In this document: positions 25,389-34,770 of the stretch, piece after piece
Layout of the letters: each line of letters opens with the position of its first letter
Position numbering within the stretch: the first letter of the stretch is position 1
Origin: NIOZ-UU13 sp964417935
GTDB lineage: Bacteria > Planctomycetota > Phycisphaerae > Sedimentisphaerales > Anaerobacaceae
Reading direction: 5' to 3'
Length of the DNA: 64,000 nt
NCBI GenBank assembly: GCA_964417935.1
Contig: CAYQKF010000002.1
Location: 37,120-101,119, forward strand
The notes under the pieces: generated by a model
What the model saw: the letters and a program-made list of their open reading frames with translations, nothing else
Told to the model about the DNA's origin: nothing
Database searches by the model: none
Position numbers and translations under genes: made by a program

Positions 25389-26684
25389 TTACTTGCTGGG
25401 AACCTTTATCTGAGCCATCTCTTGTTCGGTGAATTTACTATTTGCTATTGGCCCGGCTTCCCAGCATTGTTCGAGCTTACTGGGCCTCGGCTTTCGAATT
25501 GGGATGACAAAGACCTTCTTTCCCTCGGCGTTCTTTCCCATCTGCCCGCCGGCTCGCTTGACCGCCTGGCGAACGAGTTTCTTGCTCACCTCTACGAGAG
25601 TTGGGAAATTGTATGGCGTATGGCTGAATTTGCCTTCCGGATTCAAGGCAGACTTGAATTTGTCCGGCAGATTATCAAAGCCGATCGTGGTGAACAATAT
25701 CCCGCCTGCGCTCGATGGATTACAGTCGGAGTCCTGGCCGCAGCGTGTCGAGATAATTATCGTCTCGTCCGGGTCACCTTTGCCGTACAGCAGGCCCATC
25801 ACGATATAGGCCCCGTTAATCTTGGCGTCGATATTGAATTCGCCTTTCGGTCCGCTACAGGAAAAACGCCGATATGCAGTGTTGAGATGATACTTTTCGT
25901 TGATAAGCTGCCAGGTTTTTTCCCAGTCATCGGGATTTTGTTTATACCACGTAAGCACATCGCGAATACATTCAGCGTATTGACTGTCTTTTGGGATACA
26001 TTTCAGACCCGCCTCGACAATCTTAACCATATCATCTTTAAAGAAGGCCTCGGCGTACATAGCACCAACGAACTGGCCTCCATAGAGACCGTCACCGTAG
26101 TTCATAAGTCGCCCGAATTTTTCGCCCAGCTTGATAGCTACATTCGGCAACCCAGGCGCAATGAGGCCTGCGTAATCCGCCTCAATCTGGTAATCGATGT
26201 CGTCGGCGTGTTTGTTAAACTCCGGATGTCCTGAGTCGGGCGGCGCAATCCCCTTCCGCAAATTATCACGACCATTCCTGTTGGCATGCCAGAGCCTATA
26301 GCCGCTGTTTGCAAAATCAATACCCGCCTGGCGGATTGAACAATCAAAGCCGTATAGCTCAAGTGTCCGCAGGAAAGTCATCTCGACGTAAATGTCATCC
26401 TGCCGGAACTGGTTAATCAGTTCCGGCTCCCACTGCGGCATCTTATCTTCGGGTATGATTTCACCTTTAAACTTGAACTCAGTGGGCGCCCCCCAGCCCA
26501 CGCCGGCCATTTGCCCGACCCACCCGGCCTTCATCTTGTCCGCATAATCCTCGACCGTTATGCAGCGAACATCTCCTAAGCCAAGCCTAAAACCACACTG
26601 TTCATCGTACTGACAGCCGACAACAAATGCCAAACTCAAGACGACTGCAATTGCTATAAGAATTGTCAATAAACCTTTAGCCAT
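25389..26684 (-). CDS. ADP-ribosylglycohydrolase-family lipoprotein
   Basis: 431 residues. A lipoprotein signal ends FVVGC. The ADP-ribosyl-glycohydrolase fold is indicated by AGWVGQMAGVGWGAPTEF near the start, DDIYVEMTFLRTLE (first acidic metal motif, normally D-D-T-x-M), GGQFVGAMYAEAF and CGQDSDCNPSSAGGIL, matching the D-x-D metal pair. The replacement of the usual DDT by DDI is a departure. Secreted forms are frequent in planctomycetes, and their substrate is unknown; removal of ADP-ribose is only one option. It stands alone, with the divergent TPR gene upstream. Confidence 0.83.
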   Translation of the reverse strand: MAKGLLTILIAIAVVLSLAFVVGCQYDEQCGFRLGLGDVRCITVEDYADKMKAGWVGQMAGVGWGAPTEFKFKGEIIPEDKMPQWEPELINQFRQDDIYVEMTFLRTLELYGFDCSIRQAGIDFANSGYRLWHANRNGRDNLRKGIAPPDSGHPEFNKHADDIDYQIEADYAGLIAPGLPNVAIKLGEKFGRLMNYGDGLYGGQFVGAMYAEAFFKDDMVKIVEAGLKCIPKDSQYAECIRDVLTWYKQNPDDWEKTWQLINEKYHLNTAYRRFSCSGPKGEFNIDAKINGAYIVMGLLYGKGDPDETIIISTRCGQDSDCNPSSAGGILFTTIGFDNLPDKFKSALNPEGKFSHTPYNFPTLVEVSKKLVRQAVKRAGGQMGKNAEGKKVFVIPIRKPRPSKLEQCWEAGPIANSKFTEQEMAQIKVPSK

Positions 26685-26818
26685 TTTGCACCTCCATTAG
26701 CTTCACAAAATTACGGTTGATTAGTCCATAAATTTATAACCCGCAAAGACACAAAAAACAAGTTTTTCTTGCAATTATAATGGAAAAATTGGAGGATATT
26801 ATATATTAAAGTGTGGGT

Positions 26819-26846
26819 TTGCAATAACTTCAGGAACAGGTATAAT
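26819..26846 (+). promoter_or_regulatory. Promoter of the TPR-lptE-like pair
   Basis: TTGCAA, 16-nt spacer, TATAAT, about 52 nt before the ATG at 26899, in the divergent gap. Confidence 0.55.
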
Positions 26847-26898
26847 ACTGGTTTGTGCCGAAACTATCGAATTACGAAAGCAGTTGTGGGTTTGATAT

Positions 26899-28173
26899 AT
26901 GCTCAAATACAGGATGCGATTTATGACGTTGGCAATAGCGGCCTTGCTGCCGGTTTTATCGACGGTCTCGGCAGATACCTGGCGCTTAGGAAAAGACCGG
27001 GACTGGAAGGCTGTCTCCGCCCAGGGCAAGGATAAATTCCTGCTGGCCGTAGCCGAAACGAAAAAACTGGTCAACACCAGCCAAACCAAGGCTGCTCGCA
27101 AGGCATTCGATACACTCAAAAAAGACTTTCCCGAAATTGCAGGGCCTGATTTGGACGCCTTTATCAAGGCAGAGCTGCTCTTTTGCAAAGGCAAGTTCAT
27201 CGAAGCGGCCGATAGCTACGACAAGCTGCTTACTGAATACCCGGAAAGTGAGCTCCGTGATGCGGCCTTAGACAGACAGTTTGCGATAGCGACGGCCTTT
27301 TTAACCGGCCAGACAAAAACAGTGCTTGGCGTCTTCAAAGTGAATGGGTTCGCTGAGGGCCTCAAAATTATGAAAAGGATTAGCGACCACGCAGGTGACT
27401 CGCCAATTGGCACCGAAGCAACTGTAGTTGTGGCACAAAAATATGAAGAAAAAGGAGACTTCACCAGGGCAATCCGCAACTACGATAAGCTGCTTACCGA
27501 ACATCCCGATAGCGAATTTCGGGAGCTGGTTTTCAACAGGCAATACGCCATAGCAACGGCTTATTTACGGGGTCAGAAAAAACGGGTGCTTCATGTCGTC
27601 AAGATGAAGGGTTATGCCGAGGGCGTCAGGATTATGGAAAAGATTTCCGACCGGGCAGGCCCTGATACCCCAATCGGATTAAAGGCAGCCATAGCAGTAG
27701 CCGAACATTATGAAAAAAGAGAACAGTTCAACGAAGCATACCTCAAATGGTGGGAGATATCATCGCAATGGCAAACAGGAAAAACCGGCGCCGATGCGCT
27801 TCTTGGTATGGGTCGATGCAAACACGCTGCATACAACAATCACCCTGAGCATAAAAGACCGTTTTATGACGCCTCGAACCTGAACATCGCAAAAAGCTGT
27901 TACGAAAAATTAAAATTACTATATCCCAATGATGCCGAAGAAATAGCTGTTGACCAAATACTAAAAGAGATAGACGAGCAATTAGCCTACAAACAATTTA
28001 GTATCGGCCGGCACTACATAAGGACCGGCAACATGCAGTCGGCTAATCTCTATTTCGACATGGTAATAAGTGATTGGCCGGGCACTAAGGCGGCAGAAAT
28101 GGCAAAGGAAATACTCACCAACAATTTGACCGACAAAGAGACAAAAAATGAAGAAACAAAATCCCAACAATAG
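26899..28173 (+). CDS. Secreted tetratricopeptide-repeat protein
   Basis: 424 residues with a signal peptide ending near STVSA. TPR-like helical pairs recur: AFDTLKKDFPEIAG, KGKFIEAADSYDKLLTEYPE and KGDFTRAIRNYDKLLTEHPD, the last two within a ~110-residue unit present twice (QFAIATAFLTGQTKTVLGVF and QYAIATAYLRGQKKRVLHVV). A final NMQSANLYFDMVISDWPGTK resembles YbgF/BamD C-terminal repeats. It is probably periplasmic and may act in outer-membrane assembly, because its 3' end overlaps the LptE-like gene by 26 nt. ATG starts six and nine codons in are possible. Confidence 0.75.
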   Translation: MLKYRMRFMTLAIAALLPVLSTVSADTWRLGKDRDWKAVSAQGKDKFLLAVAETKKLVNTSQTKAARKAFDTLKKDFPEIAGPDLDAFIKAELLFCKGKFIEAADSYDKLLTEYPESELRDAALDRQFAIATAFLTGQTKTVLGVFKVNGFAEGLKIMKRISDHAGDSPIGTEATVVVAQKYEEKGDFTRAIRNYDKLLTEHPDSEFRELVFNRQYAIATAYLRGQKKRVLHVVKMKGYAEGVRIMEKISDRAGPDTPIGLKAAIAVAEHYEKREQFNEAYLKWWEISSQWQTGKTGADALLGMGRCKHAAYNNHPEHKRPFYDASNLNIAKSCYEKLKLLYPNDAEEIAVDQILKEIDEQLAYKQFSIGRHYIRTGNMQSANLYFDMVISDWPGTKAAEMAKEILTNNLTDKETKNEETKSQQ

Positions 28174-28708
28174 CCATATCTATACACGTCCAGGGATACT
28201 TGTGCTCTTGTGCTCTTATGCCCTTGTGCACTTTACTTTAGGCCTTTGTGGATGCGCCGAACTGAGCGGCTATTCCAACGAATCGATGTTTCCGCAAAAC
28301 GTGGACAGCATCTGCCTCGAAATGTTTGACAACCAGACCTTTCGACGAGGAGTGGAATACGAACTTTCCGATGCCTTGTCGAAGCGTATCGAGGTAGAGA
28401 CACCCTACAAAATTGTCTCCAGCCGGGACCGGGCTGATACCGTAATAAGCGGCCAAATATTATCTATCGGGGAATTAGCGCTCAGCACCGAACGCGAAAC
28501 CGGACGTGTTCTTGAAAAAGAAGTGGAGCTGCAAGCCCTCGTCAACTGGAAAAATCTAAAGACGGGAGATCTGCTGATAGACAATGAGTCGGTCAGCGCC
28601 TCAGCAAGCTATTCTATATACCAAAAGCAGGATTTTAAATATGCTTCGAGTCTGGCTGCAAACAATCTGGCGAGGAAAATCGTAGAACTAATGGAAAAAA
28701 AATGGTAG
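28148..28708 (+). CDS. LptE-like lipopolysaccharide-assembly lipoprotein
   Basis: 186 residues. The signal has a lipobox ending LCGC (about Cys35). The mature part begins GYSNESMFPQNVDSICLEMF and continues DNQTFRRGVEYELSDALSKR, which matches LptE (Y-x-x-x-S-L-F/P...V-x-x-I-x-V-x-x-F-x-N-x-T). LptE plugs LptD in the outer membrane. The long N-terminus before the hydrophobic part may mean a later start. It overlaps the TPR gene upstream and shares its promoter. Confidence 0.75.
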   Translation: MKKQNPNNSHIYTRPGILVLLCSYALVHFTLGLCGCAELSGYSNESMFPQNVDSICLEMFDNQTFRRGVEYELSDALSKRIEVETPYKIVSSRDRADTVISGQILSIGELALSTERETGRVLEKEVELQALVNWKNLKTGDLLIDNESVSASASYSIYQKQDFKYASSLAANNLARKIVELMEKKW

Positions 28709-28756
28709 AATCGTAAAGAGAAGAACTAAATAGTTCCTGTCGCGGAAACAGTATTT

Positions 28757-28885
28757 GTCATTCCCGCGGAAGCGGGAATCCAGCTTTTTCGCCCCGGACA
28801 CCTGCTCTCCGCTTTTGCGGGGACAAGTTTACCCCTGCGGAAGCAGGGGCAGAGGCGACATCGTCGGTTTTTGTTTTCCGCAACA
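28757..28885. repeat. REP-like palindromic element, family 2 (long copy)
   Basis: ATTCCCGC-GGAA-GCGGGAAT, then CCAGCTTTTTCGC, a second GC-rich palindrome and a third CCCCTGC-GGAA-GCAGGGG, ending GACATCGTCGGTTTTTGTTT. It matches 23842-23935 at both ends with an extra central palindrome. It fills the gap before ftsH. Confidence 0.7.
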
Positions 28886-28902
28886 AATGCTAAATACGAA
28901 TT

Positions 28903-30918
28903 ATGAGCAACAGTCAAAACAAAAAGTCAAATCTGCCACGACGTCGCGGCCAACAAAACAAACCGGGCCAAAAGCCGCCGCTGCCTCGTTATAAGCGAGG
29001 GCCCTTTAGCTACCTTATAATCGCAATTCTGATATTCACAGCGATAATGATGCTCCAACAATGGCAGAGGGTTGATGAAGTTAAATGGAGTGAATTTGTA
29101 TATCATGTTGAGAACAACCACATCGATAGTGTTACCATAAAGGATATGGAGATAATAGGTAAATTCAATGACGCAGGTCTTGCCAGTCGCGAAAGCAAGG
29201 CTAAGGTTTCTTTTGTGGTTTATTATATCCCGGAATCACATGGTGCTCGGCTTGTGAAGTTATTGGAGGAAAACAACGTAAAGAATGACATTGCTCCGCC
29301 CAGGACCTGGCTTATTAATTTGATAAGCATGTTACTGCCAATAATTATTTTAGTGGGTCTTTTCTACTTTCTGTTTGCCCGCAACCTTCGCAGCGGGGCC
29401 GGTGGAATGTTGATGTCATTTGGTCGAAGCAAACATCGTCTGCAGGGAAAAGACCGCGCCAAAGTAACGTTTGAGGACGTGGCCGGTGTGGAGGAAGCAA
29501 AAGAAGAAGTAGCTGAGATAATCGAGTTTTTGAAAAATCCGAAAAAATTCCAACGCCTGGGAGGCCGTATCCCCCGCGGAGTTTTACTGGTAGGCCCGCC
29601 GGGCTGCGGAAAGACATTACTTGCAAAGGCCATAGCAGGCCAGGCTGATGTGCCGTTCTTTAGCATATCCGGCAGCGATTTCGTAGAGATGTTCGTTGGC
29701 GTCGGGGCCTCACGAGTACGCGACCTCTTCAAGCAGGCCAAAGAAAATTCGCCCTGCATCATCTTCCTTGACGAGGTTGACGCAATCGGGCGAAAACGCG
29801 GTGCAGGCTTTGCCGGCGGCGGACACGATGAACGAGAGCAAACACTAAATGCCATACTCGTTGAGATGGACGGCTTTGATACCAACGACCAGGTGATTGT
29901 GATTGCCGCGACAAACCGCCAGGACATCTTAGACCATGCGCTCACGCGACCGGGAAGATTCGACAGGCAAATCTTTGTTCCACTGCCGGACTTAAAAGGA
30001 CGAGTCGATATCCTGAAAGTTCACGCTAAAAAAGTGAAATTGGGACCCGATATCAGTCTGGAAAGACTCGCTCGCGGCACGCCTATGTTCAGCGGAGCCG
30101 ACCTGGCGGCAATTATCAACGAAGCTGCCCTGGCCGCAACTATGGCAAATAAAGACAATGTCGAAATGGCTGACCTCGAAGAAGCACGCGACAAAGTCCG
30201 CTGGGGAAGAGCAAAAAAGAGCAGGGTCATCGACAAAAAGGAAAGAGAAATCACCGCTTATCACGAAGCCGGCCATACTCTCGTGCAATCACTCTTGGAA
30301 GACGCCGACCCCCTTCACAAGGTAAGTATCATACCTCGTGGGCCGATGGGCGGGGCCACTTTTGCTCTGCCCGAAAAGGACAGAACGATATTCACAAGAA
30401 GATATTGCATGGCTCTTTTGCAGGTGTGCTTCGGTGGCCGAATTGCCGAAGAAATGTTCTGTGATGACATATCCAGCGGCGCACAGAACGACATTCAACA
30501 GGCCACCAATATCGCAAAACAGATGGTCTTGACCTGGGGTATGAGCAGTGAGCTTGGTCTCATAAGTTACGCCCCCGATATGGGGGTTAGGGACCAGATA
30601 TACCTCATGCCGGGCGAGAAAGAGTACTCCGAGAAAACAGCCGAAATAATTGATACCGAGGTAAAAAAGATTACCCGCGAGGGCTATGAAAAAGCAAAAG
30701 AGCTAATAGAAGCAAACAAAGATAACCTCGAGCAAATAGCAAAGGCCCTGCTCAAATACGAAACTCTCGACGCTGATGATGTAACATTGATTTTGGAAGG
30801 CGGCCGGTTGGACAAGCCAACAGTTGCCGATCTGTTAGCCGCCGAGCAAGCCAGGAACAATAAGAACAAACAGCCAAAACCCGAACAAAAAGAACAGCAA
30901 GACCAGTCGGCTGACTAA
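28903..30918 (+). CDS. ftsH: ATP-dependent zinc metalloprotease FtsH
   Basis: 671 residues. Two membrane helices (about 35-53 and 137-159) enclose a periplasmic domain. Walker A is GPPGCGKT (231-238), Walker B IIFLDEVD, and the second region of homology NRQDILDHALTRPGRFDRQI. The zinc site is H454-E-A-G-H458. The C-terminus is Gln/Lys-rich (EQKEQQDQ). FtsH extracts and degrades membrane and regulatory proteins as a hexamer. It follows a repeat-filled gap, and no clear promoter was picked out. The N-terminal tail is long and basic (MSNSQNKKSNLPRRRGQQNK). Confidence 0.97.
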   Translation: MSNSQNKKSNLPRRRGQQNKPGQKPPLPRYKRGPFSYLIIAILIFTAIMMLQQWQRVDEVKWSEFVYHVENNHIDSVTIKDMEIIGKFNDAGLASRESKAKVSFVVYYIPESHGARLVKLLEENNVKNDIAPPRTWLINLISMLLPIIILVGLFYFLFARNLRSGAGGMLMSFGRSKHRLQGKDRAKVTFEDVAGVEEAKEEVAEIIEFLKNPKKFQRLGGRIPRGVLLVGPPGCGKTLLAKAIAGQADVPFFSISGSDFVEMFVGVGASRVRDLFKQAKENSPCIIFLDEVDAIGRKRGAGFAGGGHDEREQTLNAILVEMDGFDTNDQVIVIAATNRQDILDHALTRPGRFDRQIFVPLPDLKGRVDILKVHAKKVKLGPDISLERLARGTPMFSGADLAAIINEAALAATMANKDNVEMADLEEARDKVRWGRAKKSRVIDKKEREITAYHEAGHTLVQSLLEDADPLHKVSIIPRGPMGGATFALPEKDRTIFTRRYCMALLQVCFGGRIAEEMFCDDISSGAQNDIQQATNIAKQMVLTWGMSSELGLISYAPDMGVRDQIYLMPGEKEYSEKTAEIIDTEVKKITREGYEKAKELIEANKDNLEQIAKALLKYETLDADDVTLILEGGRLDKPTVADLLAAEQARNNKNKQPKPEQKEQQDQSAD

Positions 30919-30969
30919 TATTGTTTGTACTTCAATTACCTCTGAGCTTTTTTGGGGGAAAGAACTGCT

Positions 30970-32784
30970 GTGATATCGAAATATAAACTTCTTACAGGCG
31001 TATTGTGGACGGTTTGTGTTCTTGCCGCTACCTGTTGCGCCTCAGGCCAAAACTTAACCGAGCCAGGTTCAACAATCAACCCCGATGTTACCACAAGTAT
31101 CGAGCTGGTAAGATTCGAAAAGGAGTTTTCGTCTGCACGCCTCGAACCTGCTCACATGGACTCAAAAACCGGTATAGCGGTCATATTTGAAGGGACCGAT
31201 GACCTTCACTATTACGCAAAGCCCAAAACCGCGCCTGCCGCCGGATTTGAACTGAAGGTTCAAGCCAAATCAGATAATTTTGATTTTGGCCAAACCCTCT
31301 TCCCGAAATGGCATCTCTTCACAGACTCGCTGAACAACAAAATCGAGGTTTACGAAGGTCATTTCACTATCTTTATACCAATTACAACAGTCAAACCTCA
31401 GACAAAGACTACTGTGATTGATAAGGGCAATGTTGAGGTCAAGATTTCCGGTATCGCTTGTACGAGCAAGATATGCCTGCCGCCGTTCGAGAAAACTCTA
31501 CAGACGAAGATTGACTGGAGTCAGCGTGGCTCCTGGAAACATATTAGTGCTGAAACAGCCAATGGTAATGGAAAGACAATTAAAGCACCAGGTTATTCAA
31601 TCCCCTTCGCTCTGGGTTTAGCGCTTTTAGCGGGCCTGTCTCTGAATATTATGCCGTGTGTCTGGCCGGTGCTGCCTCTTATCGTAATGCGAATCGTTCA
31701 GCAGGCAAAAACAGGCAAAAAGCAATCAATAGTGATGGGCCTTGCTTTTTGTCTCGGAATATTGTTGTTTTTCGCATCTCTTGCAGGTGTAAATATTATC
31801 CTGCAAATCTTCTATGGAACGGTGTTACAATGGGGTGACCAGTTCCGCAATCCCGCCTTCGTTACTGCGATGGTGCTTTTGCTGGTTGTGCTGGCATTGC
31901 TGATGTTCGGGGTTTTTAATATTACTGTGCCCTCTTCAATAGCATCTAAATCAGGTTCCGGCAAAGGCTATTCCGGCGCTGTTGGAACGGGCTTTTTGGC
32001 AGCCATTTTAAGCACGCCCTGCGGCTTTGGAGTATTGGCAGTTGCTTTCGGATGGGCCCAGGCCCAGCATTGGTCACTGGCCACTGTCGTTATAATGGCA
32101 ATAGGTGTGGGAATGGCTGCACCCTATGCTATACTAACTTCAATGCCCGCCTTACTAAATCGCCTGCCCAAGGCCGGACGATGGATGGAATTATTCAAGC
32201 AGGGCATCGGATTTGTCCTGCTCATTATAGCCGTAAAGCTTATTGGAGCTTTGCCACAAATCTACAGAACGAATGTGTTATATTTTGCGGTGGTTCTCGG
32301 TTTTTGTGTCTGGATGTGGAGCGGCTGGGTCAGCTACAACACGAAAGCAGCACGCAAGTGGCTCACCAGAATGGCTGCTATTGTCCTGTTGTTCGCAGCA
32401 GGGTGGGTGTTTTTACCGACACCGGCCGGTGAGCAAATCCCCTGGCAGGACTACGACTCCACTGTTATAGACAGTGCCTTAGCCCAAGCAAGACCTGTTT
32501 TAATTAAGTTCACCGCCGATTGGTGCCTGAGTTGTCAGGCGGTGGACAAAGTAGTTTACCATCGTAAAGACATCGCAGAACTAATCGAGGAAAAAGGAGT
32601 CTTGGTAGTTAAAGCTGACACTACTGCGAAGGATTATCCTGCAACACTCGCGTTGAAAAACAAGTATAATGAACCCGGTGTGCCGGTAACCATATTGTTT
32701 ATACCCGGAGCCGAAGAGCCTCTGAAATTCCATGAGATATTTTTTGCCGGAAAGCTAAAAGAGCTTTTGCAGGAGCTCCCTTAA
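30970..32784 (+). CDS. DsbD-like thiol:disulfide interchange protein
   Basis: 604 residues from GTG 30970. A signal peptide (MISKYKLLTGVLWTVCVLAA type) leads to a periplasmic DsbD-alpha-like domain with GIACTSKICLPP as its Cys pair. The middle is an eight-helix DsbD/CcdA membrane domain with LNIMPCVWPVLP and ILSTPCGFGVLA carrying the two buried cysteines. The C-terminal thioredoxin domain has KFTADWCLSCQAVDK. It passes reducing power from cytoplasmic thioredoxin to periplasmic thiols. GTG is preferred over a TTG six codons upstream because GGGGGAAAGAA precedes it. It lies 51 nt after ftsH. Confidence 0.92.
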   Translation: MISKYKLLTGVLWTVCVLAATCCASGQNLTEPGSTINPDVTTSIELVRFEKEFSSARLEPAHMDSKTGIAVIFEGTDDLHYYAKPKTAPAAGFELKVQAKSDNFDFGQTLFPKWHLFTDSLNNKIEVYEGHFTIFIPITTVKPQTKTTVIDKGNVEVKISGIACTSKICLPPFEKTLQTKIDWSQRGSWKHISAETANGNGKTIKAPGYSIPFALGLALLAGLSLNIMPCVWPVLPLIVMRIVQQAKTGKKQSIVMGLAFCLGILLFFASLAGVNIILQIFYGTVLQWGDQFRNPAFVTAMVLLLVVLALLMFGVFNITVPSSIASKSGSGKGYSGAVGTGFLAAILSTPCGFGVLAVAFGWAQAQHWSLATVVIMAIGVGMAAPYAILTSMPALLNRLPKAGRWMELFKQGIGFVLLIIAVKLIGALPQIYRTNVLYFAVVLGFCVWMWSGWVSYNTKAARKWLTRMAAIVLLFAAGWVFLPTPAGEQIPWQDYDSTVIDSALAQARPVLIKFTADWCLSCQAVDKVVYHRKDIAELIEEKGVLVVKADTTAKDYPATLALKNKYNEPGVPVTILFIPGAEEPLKFHEIFFAGKLKELLQELP

Positions 32785-32817
32785 AAATAATATTGTGTTA
32801 AACTCGAATAAGTAACT

Positions 32818-32895
32818 TGTCATTCCTGCGGAATCAGGAATCCAGAAACGTCGGTGATATAATGTAATCCAACATTATAAACAAATTCAGTCGTG
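32818..32895. repeat. REP-like palindromic element, family 1 (second copy)
   Basis: GTCATTCCTGCGGAATCAGG AATCCAGAAACGTC followed by an AT-rich tail with AATCCAACATTATAAAC. It aligns over about 75 nt with 13230-13312. Confidence 0.7.
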
Positions 32896-32912
32896 ACAGA
32901 CTAATAGTACCT

Positions 32913-33596
32913 ATGCCAAAAAAAACGGCAGTAAAAAAAACTAAAATAGACAAGGCCGAAGCCGCCGAAAGGGTCCGGAAAATCTTCCCAATATTGACAA
33001 AGACGTACCCTCAGGCCAAGATCGCACTTAAGTTTGTAAATCCTCTTGAGCTGTTAATAGCGACAATCCTCTCAGCCCAGTGCACGGATGTGCGGGTCAA
33101 TATGGTTACTAAGGATTTATTCAAAAAATACACCTCGGCCAGGGATTGGGTAACAGCCGACATAAAACAAATCGAATCGGATATAAAAAGCACAGGCTTT
33201 TACCACAATAAGGCAGTTAATATCAAGGGCGCCTGTACAAAGATAACAGAGCAATTCGACGGCAAAATCCCCGATACAATGCAGGAGCTTTTAACACTCC
33301 CCGGCGTGGGCAGAAAGACCGCAAATGTGGTATTAGCCAACGCCTTCGGGATACCGGGCGTAGTCTGCGATACCCACGTTATTCGGCTATCACGCCGATT
33401 GGGACTATCCGAGAACAAAGATGCGGTAAAGTTGGAATTCGATTTGGCCGAAATAGTGCCCAAGAAGAACTGGTTGTTATTCAGTGATTTGTTGATTTTT
33501 CATGGACGAAATATTTGTAAGGCTCGTAAGCCGGATTGTGCGAATTGCCCGATTGAAAAATTCTGCCCTGCCGCAAAAAAACCGGCTTTATGGTAG
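32913..33596 (+). CDS. nth: Endonuclease III
   Basis: 227 residues. The helix-hairpin-helix is LLTLPGVGRKTANVVLANAF, with the catalytic Lys; the catalytic Asp is in VVCDTHVIRLSRRLG. The 4Fe-4S cluster cysteines are C-x6-C-x2-C-x5-C in CKARKPDCANCPIEKFC. It removes oxidised pyrimidines and nicks abasic DNA. A Lys-rich N-terminal extension (MPKKTAVKKTKIDKAEA) precedes the domain. AGTACCT upstream is a poor ribosome site. Confidence 0.96.
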   Translation: MPKKTAVKKTKIDKAEAAERVRKIFPILTKTYPQAKIALKFVNPLELLIATILSAQCTDVRVNMVTKDLFKKYTSARDWVTADIKQIESDIKSTGFYHNKAVNIKGACTKITEQFDGKIPDTMQELLTLPGVGRKTANVVLANAFGIPGVVCDTHVIRLSRRLGLSENKDAVKLEFDLAEIVPKKNWLLFSDLLIFHGRNICKARKPDCANCPIEKFCPAAKKPALW

Positions 33597-33674
33597 TGAA
33601 AAACGTAAAATAGAAAATGCAATGTTTGATACTCGTAGTACGAGCAACGAGAATCGAGAATCGAGATACGAAAT

Positions 33675-34364
33675 ATGATTGATACTATCGAAAATCCGGT
33701 ACAGGACCTCTGGCGAATATTCAGAGTAATGGCTGAGTTTACAGAAGGCTTCGAAGAGCTTGCTCCCGTTGGCCCTGCCGTGTCGTTCTTCGGCTCATCC
33801 CGCGCTAAGCCCCAGGAGCGATATTATAAGCTTGCCGAGCAGACCGCTGCGGAAATAGCAAAGGCTGGATTCGCCGTAATAACCGGCGGAGGCGGAGGCA
33901 TTATGGAAGCAGCAAATAAAGGAGCTACAGAAGCAGGAGGTCAAAGCATCGGCCTTAATATCGAACTGCCGATGGAGCAGCTTCCAAACGATTACCAGAA
34001 CCTGTCCCTGCATTTTCGATATTTTTTCGTCCGCAAAGTGATGTTCCTGAAATACGCACACGGTTTTATAGTCTTCCCCGGCGGATACGGGACTATGGAT
34101 GAGTTCTTCGAATCGCTGGTATTGATTCAAACATTAAAGCAGGCATCTTTCCCCGTGATTTTGATGGGCAGTGAATACTGGGAAGGATTAATTGAGTGGA
34201 TGGAGGAAAAGATGCTCAAAGAACACAAGTACACCGCCCCGGATGATTTGAATGTCTTCACGGTAGTGGATGAACCGTGTGCAGCAGCTAAGATTATAGT
34301 GGACTTTAGAGAAGCACAGGGACGATTCGGAATAGAACTACCCACAGGAATGAAGAAAAGGTAA
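33675..34364 (+). CDS. LOG-family protein (TIGR00730-type Rossmann fold)
   Basis: 229 residues. The family motifs are present: VSFFGSSRAKPQERYY, ITGGGGGIMEAANKGA and PGGYGTMDEFFE, the last being the PGGxGTxxE nucleotide site. In characterised members the enzyme cleaves ribose 5-phosphate from nucleoside monophosphates, as in cytokinin activation; bacterial roles are wider. A terminator-like hairpin lies 76 nt downstream. Confidence 0.93.
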   Translation: MIDTIENPVQDLWRIFRVMAEFTEGFEELAPVGPAVSFFGSSRAKPQERYYKLAEQTAAEIAKAGFAVITGGGGGIMEAANKGATEAGGQSIGLNIELPMEQLPNDYQNLSLHFRYFFVRKVMFLKYAHGFIVFPGGYGTMDEFFESLVLIQTLKQASFPVILMGSEYWEGLIEWMEEKMLKEHKYTAPDDLNVFTVVDEPCAAAKIIVDFREAQGRFGIELPTGMKKR

Positions 34365-34439
34365 TTACTGCTGCTCCCACTGTCACCCCTGCGAAACTCG
34401 TCCTCGACTCCGATCGGGGACGCGGGCCCAAAAATATTT

Positions 34440-34463
34440 AGCCCCTCAGTTTATTGAGGGCTT
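34440..34463 (+). terminator. Rho-independent terminator after the LOG gene
   Basis: AGCCCCTCA-GTTTAT-TGAGGGCT followed by TTTTTATATTT. The stem has one bulged C and the U-run is clear on the plus strand. Confidence 0.65.
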
Positions 34464-34474
34464 TTTATATTTAG

Positions 34475-34494
34475 CCCCCAAATTTATTTGGGGG
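34475..34494. terminator. Bidirectional hairpin at the end of the 40-aa gene
   Basis: CCCCCAAA-TTTA-TTTGGGGG, a perfect 8-bp stem. The stop codon of the minus-strand small gene (34484-34606) lies within it. With the hairpin at 34440 it separates converging transcripts. Confidence 0.5.
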
Positions 34495-34606
34495 TTGTGT
34501 AGCCTATAGGAGAAGGGACGTGGAAACCAATTCTATAGATTATGATTGCTGCCAGCACAGCGAGTACACCCCACAGGATATACCTTCTGACTTTAAGCAC
34601 GTTCAT
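34484..34606 (-). CDS. Small single-pass membrane protein (40 aa)
   Basis: 40 codons: MNVLKVRRYILWGVLAVLAA, then IIIYRIGFHVPSPIGYTTPK. A basic start and one hydrophobic helix (about residues 9-24) suggest an inner-membrane protein with the C-terminus outside. AGAGGT lies six bases before the ATG, a good ribosome site for such a short frame. No homologue is known to me. It is the last gene of the small-gene island on the minus strand. Confidence 0.5.
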   Translation of the reverse strand: MNVLKVRRYILWGVLAVLAAIIIYRIGFHVPSPIGYTTPK

Positions 34607-34660
34607 GGCAATACCTCTATATGTTTTAATTCATCTCATTTTCATCAGCAGAACGATTAG

Positions 34661-34700
34661 CTCGTCGGCCATCCGAAGCCGTAGGCGAAAGAGAGTCCGG
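34661..34700. repeat. Short dispersed repeat, copy 1
   Basis: CTCGTCGGCCATCCGAAGCC then GTAGGCGAAAGAGAGTCCGG. A diverged copy in the same orientation lies at 35412-35450. It lies in the gap 34607-34770, which has no gene. Confidence 0.45.
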
Positions 34701-34770
34701 TTGCACCGATTCGTCAGTCTTGTAGGGTGGGGCTTGCCCCACCAATTAGACTTCTCGATCAGAACAATAT

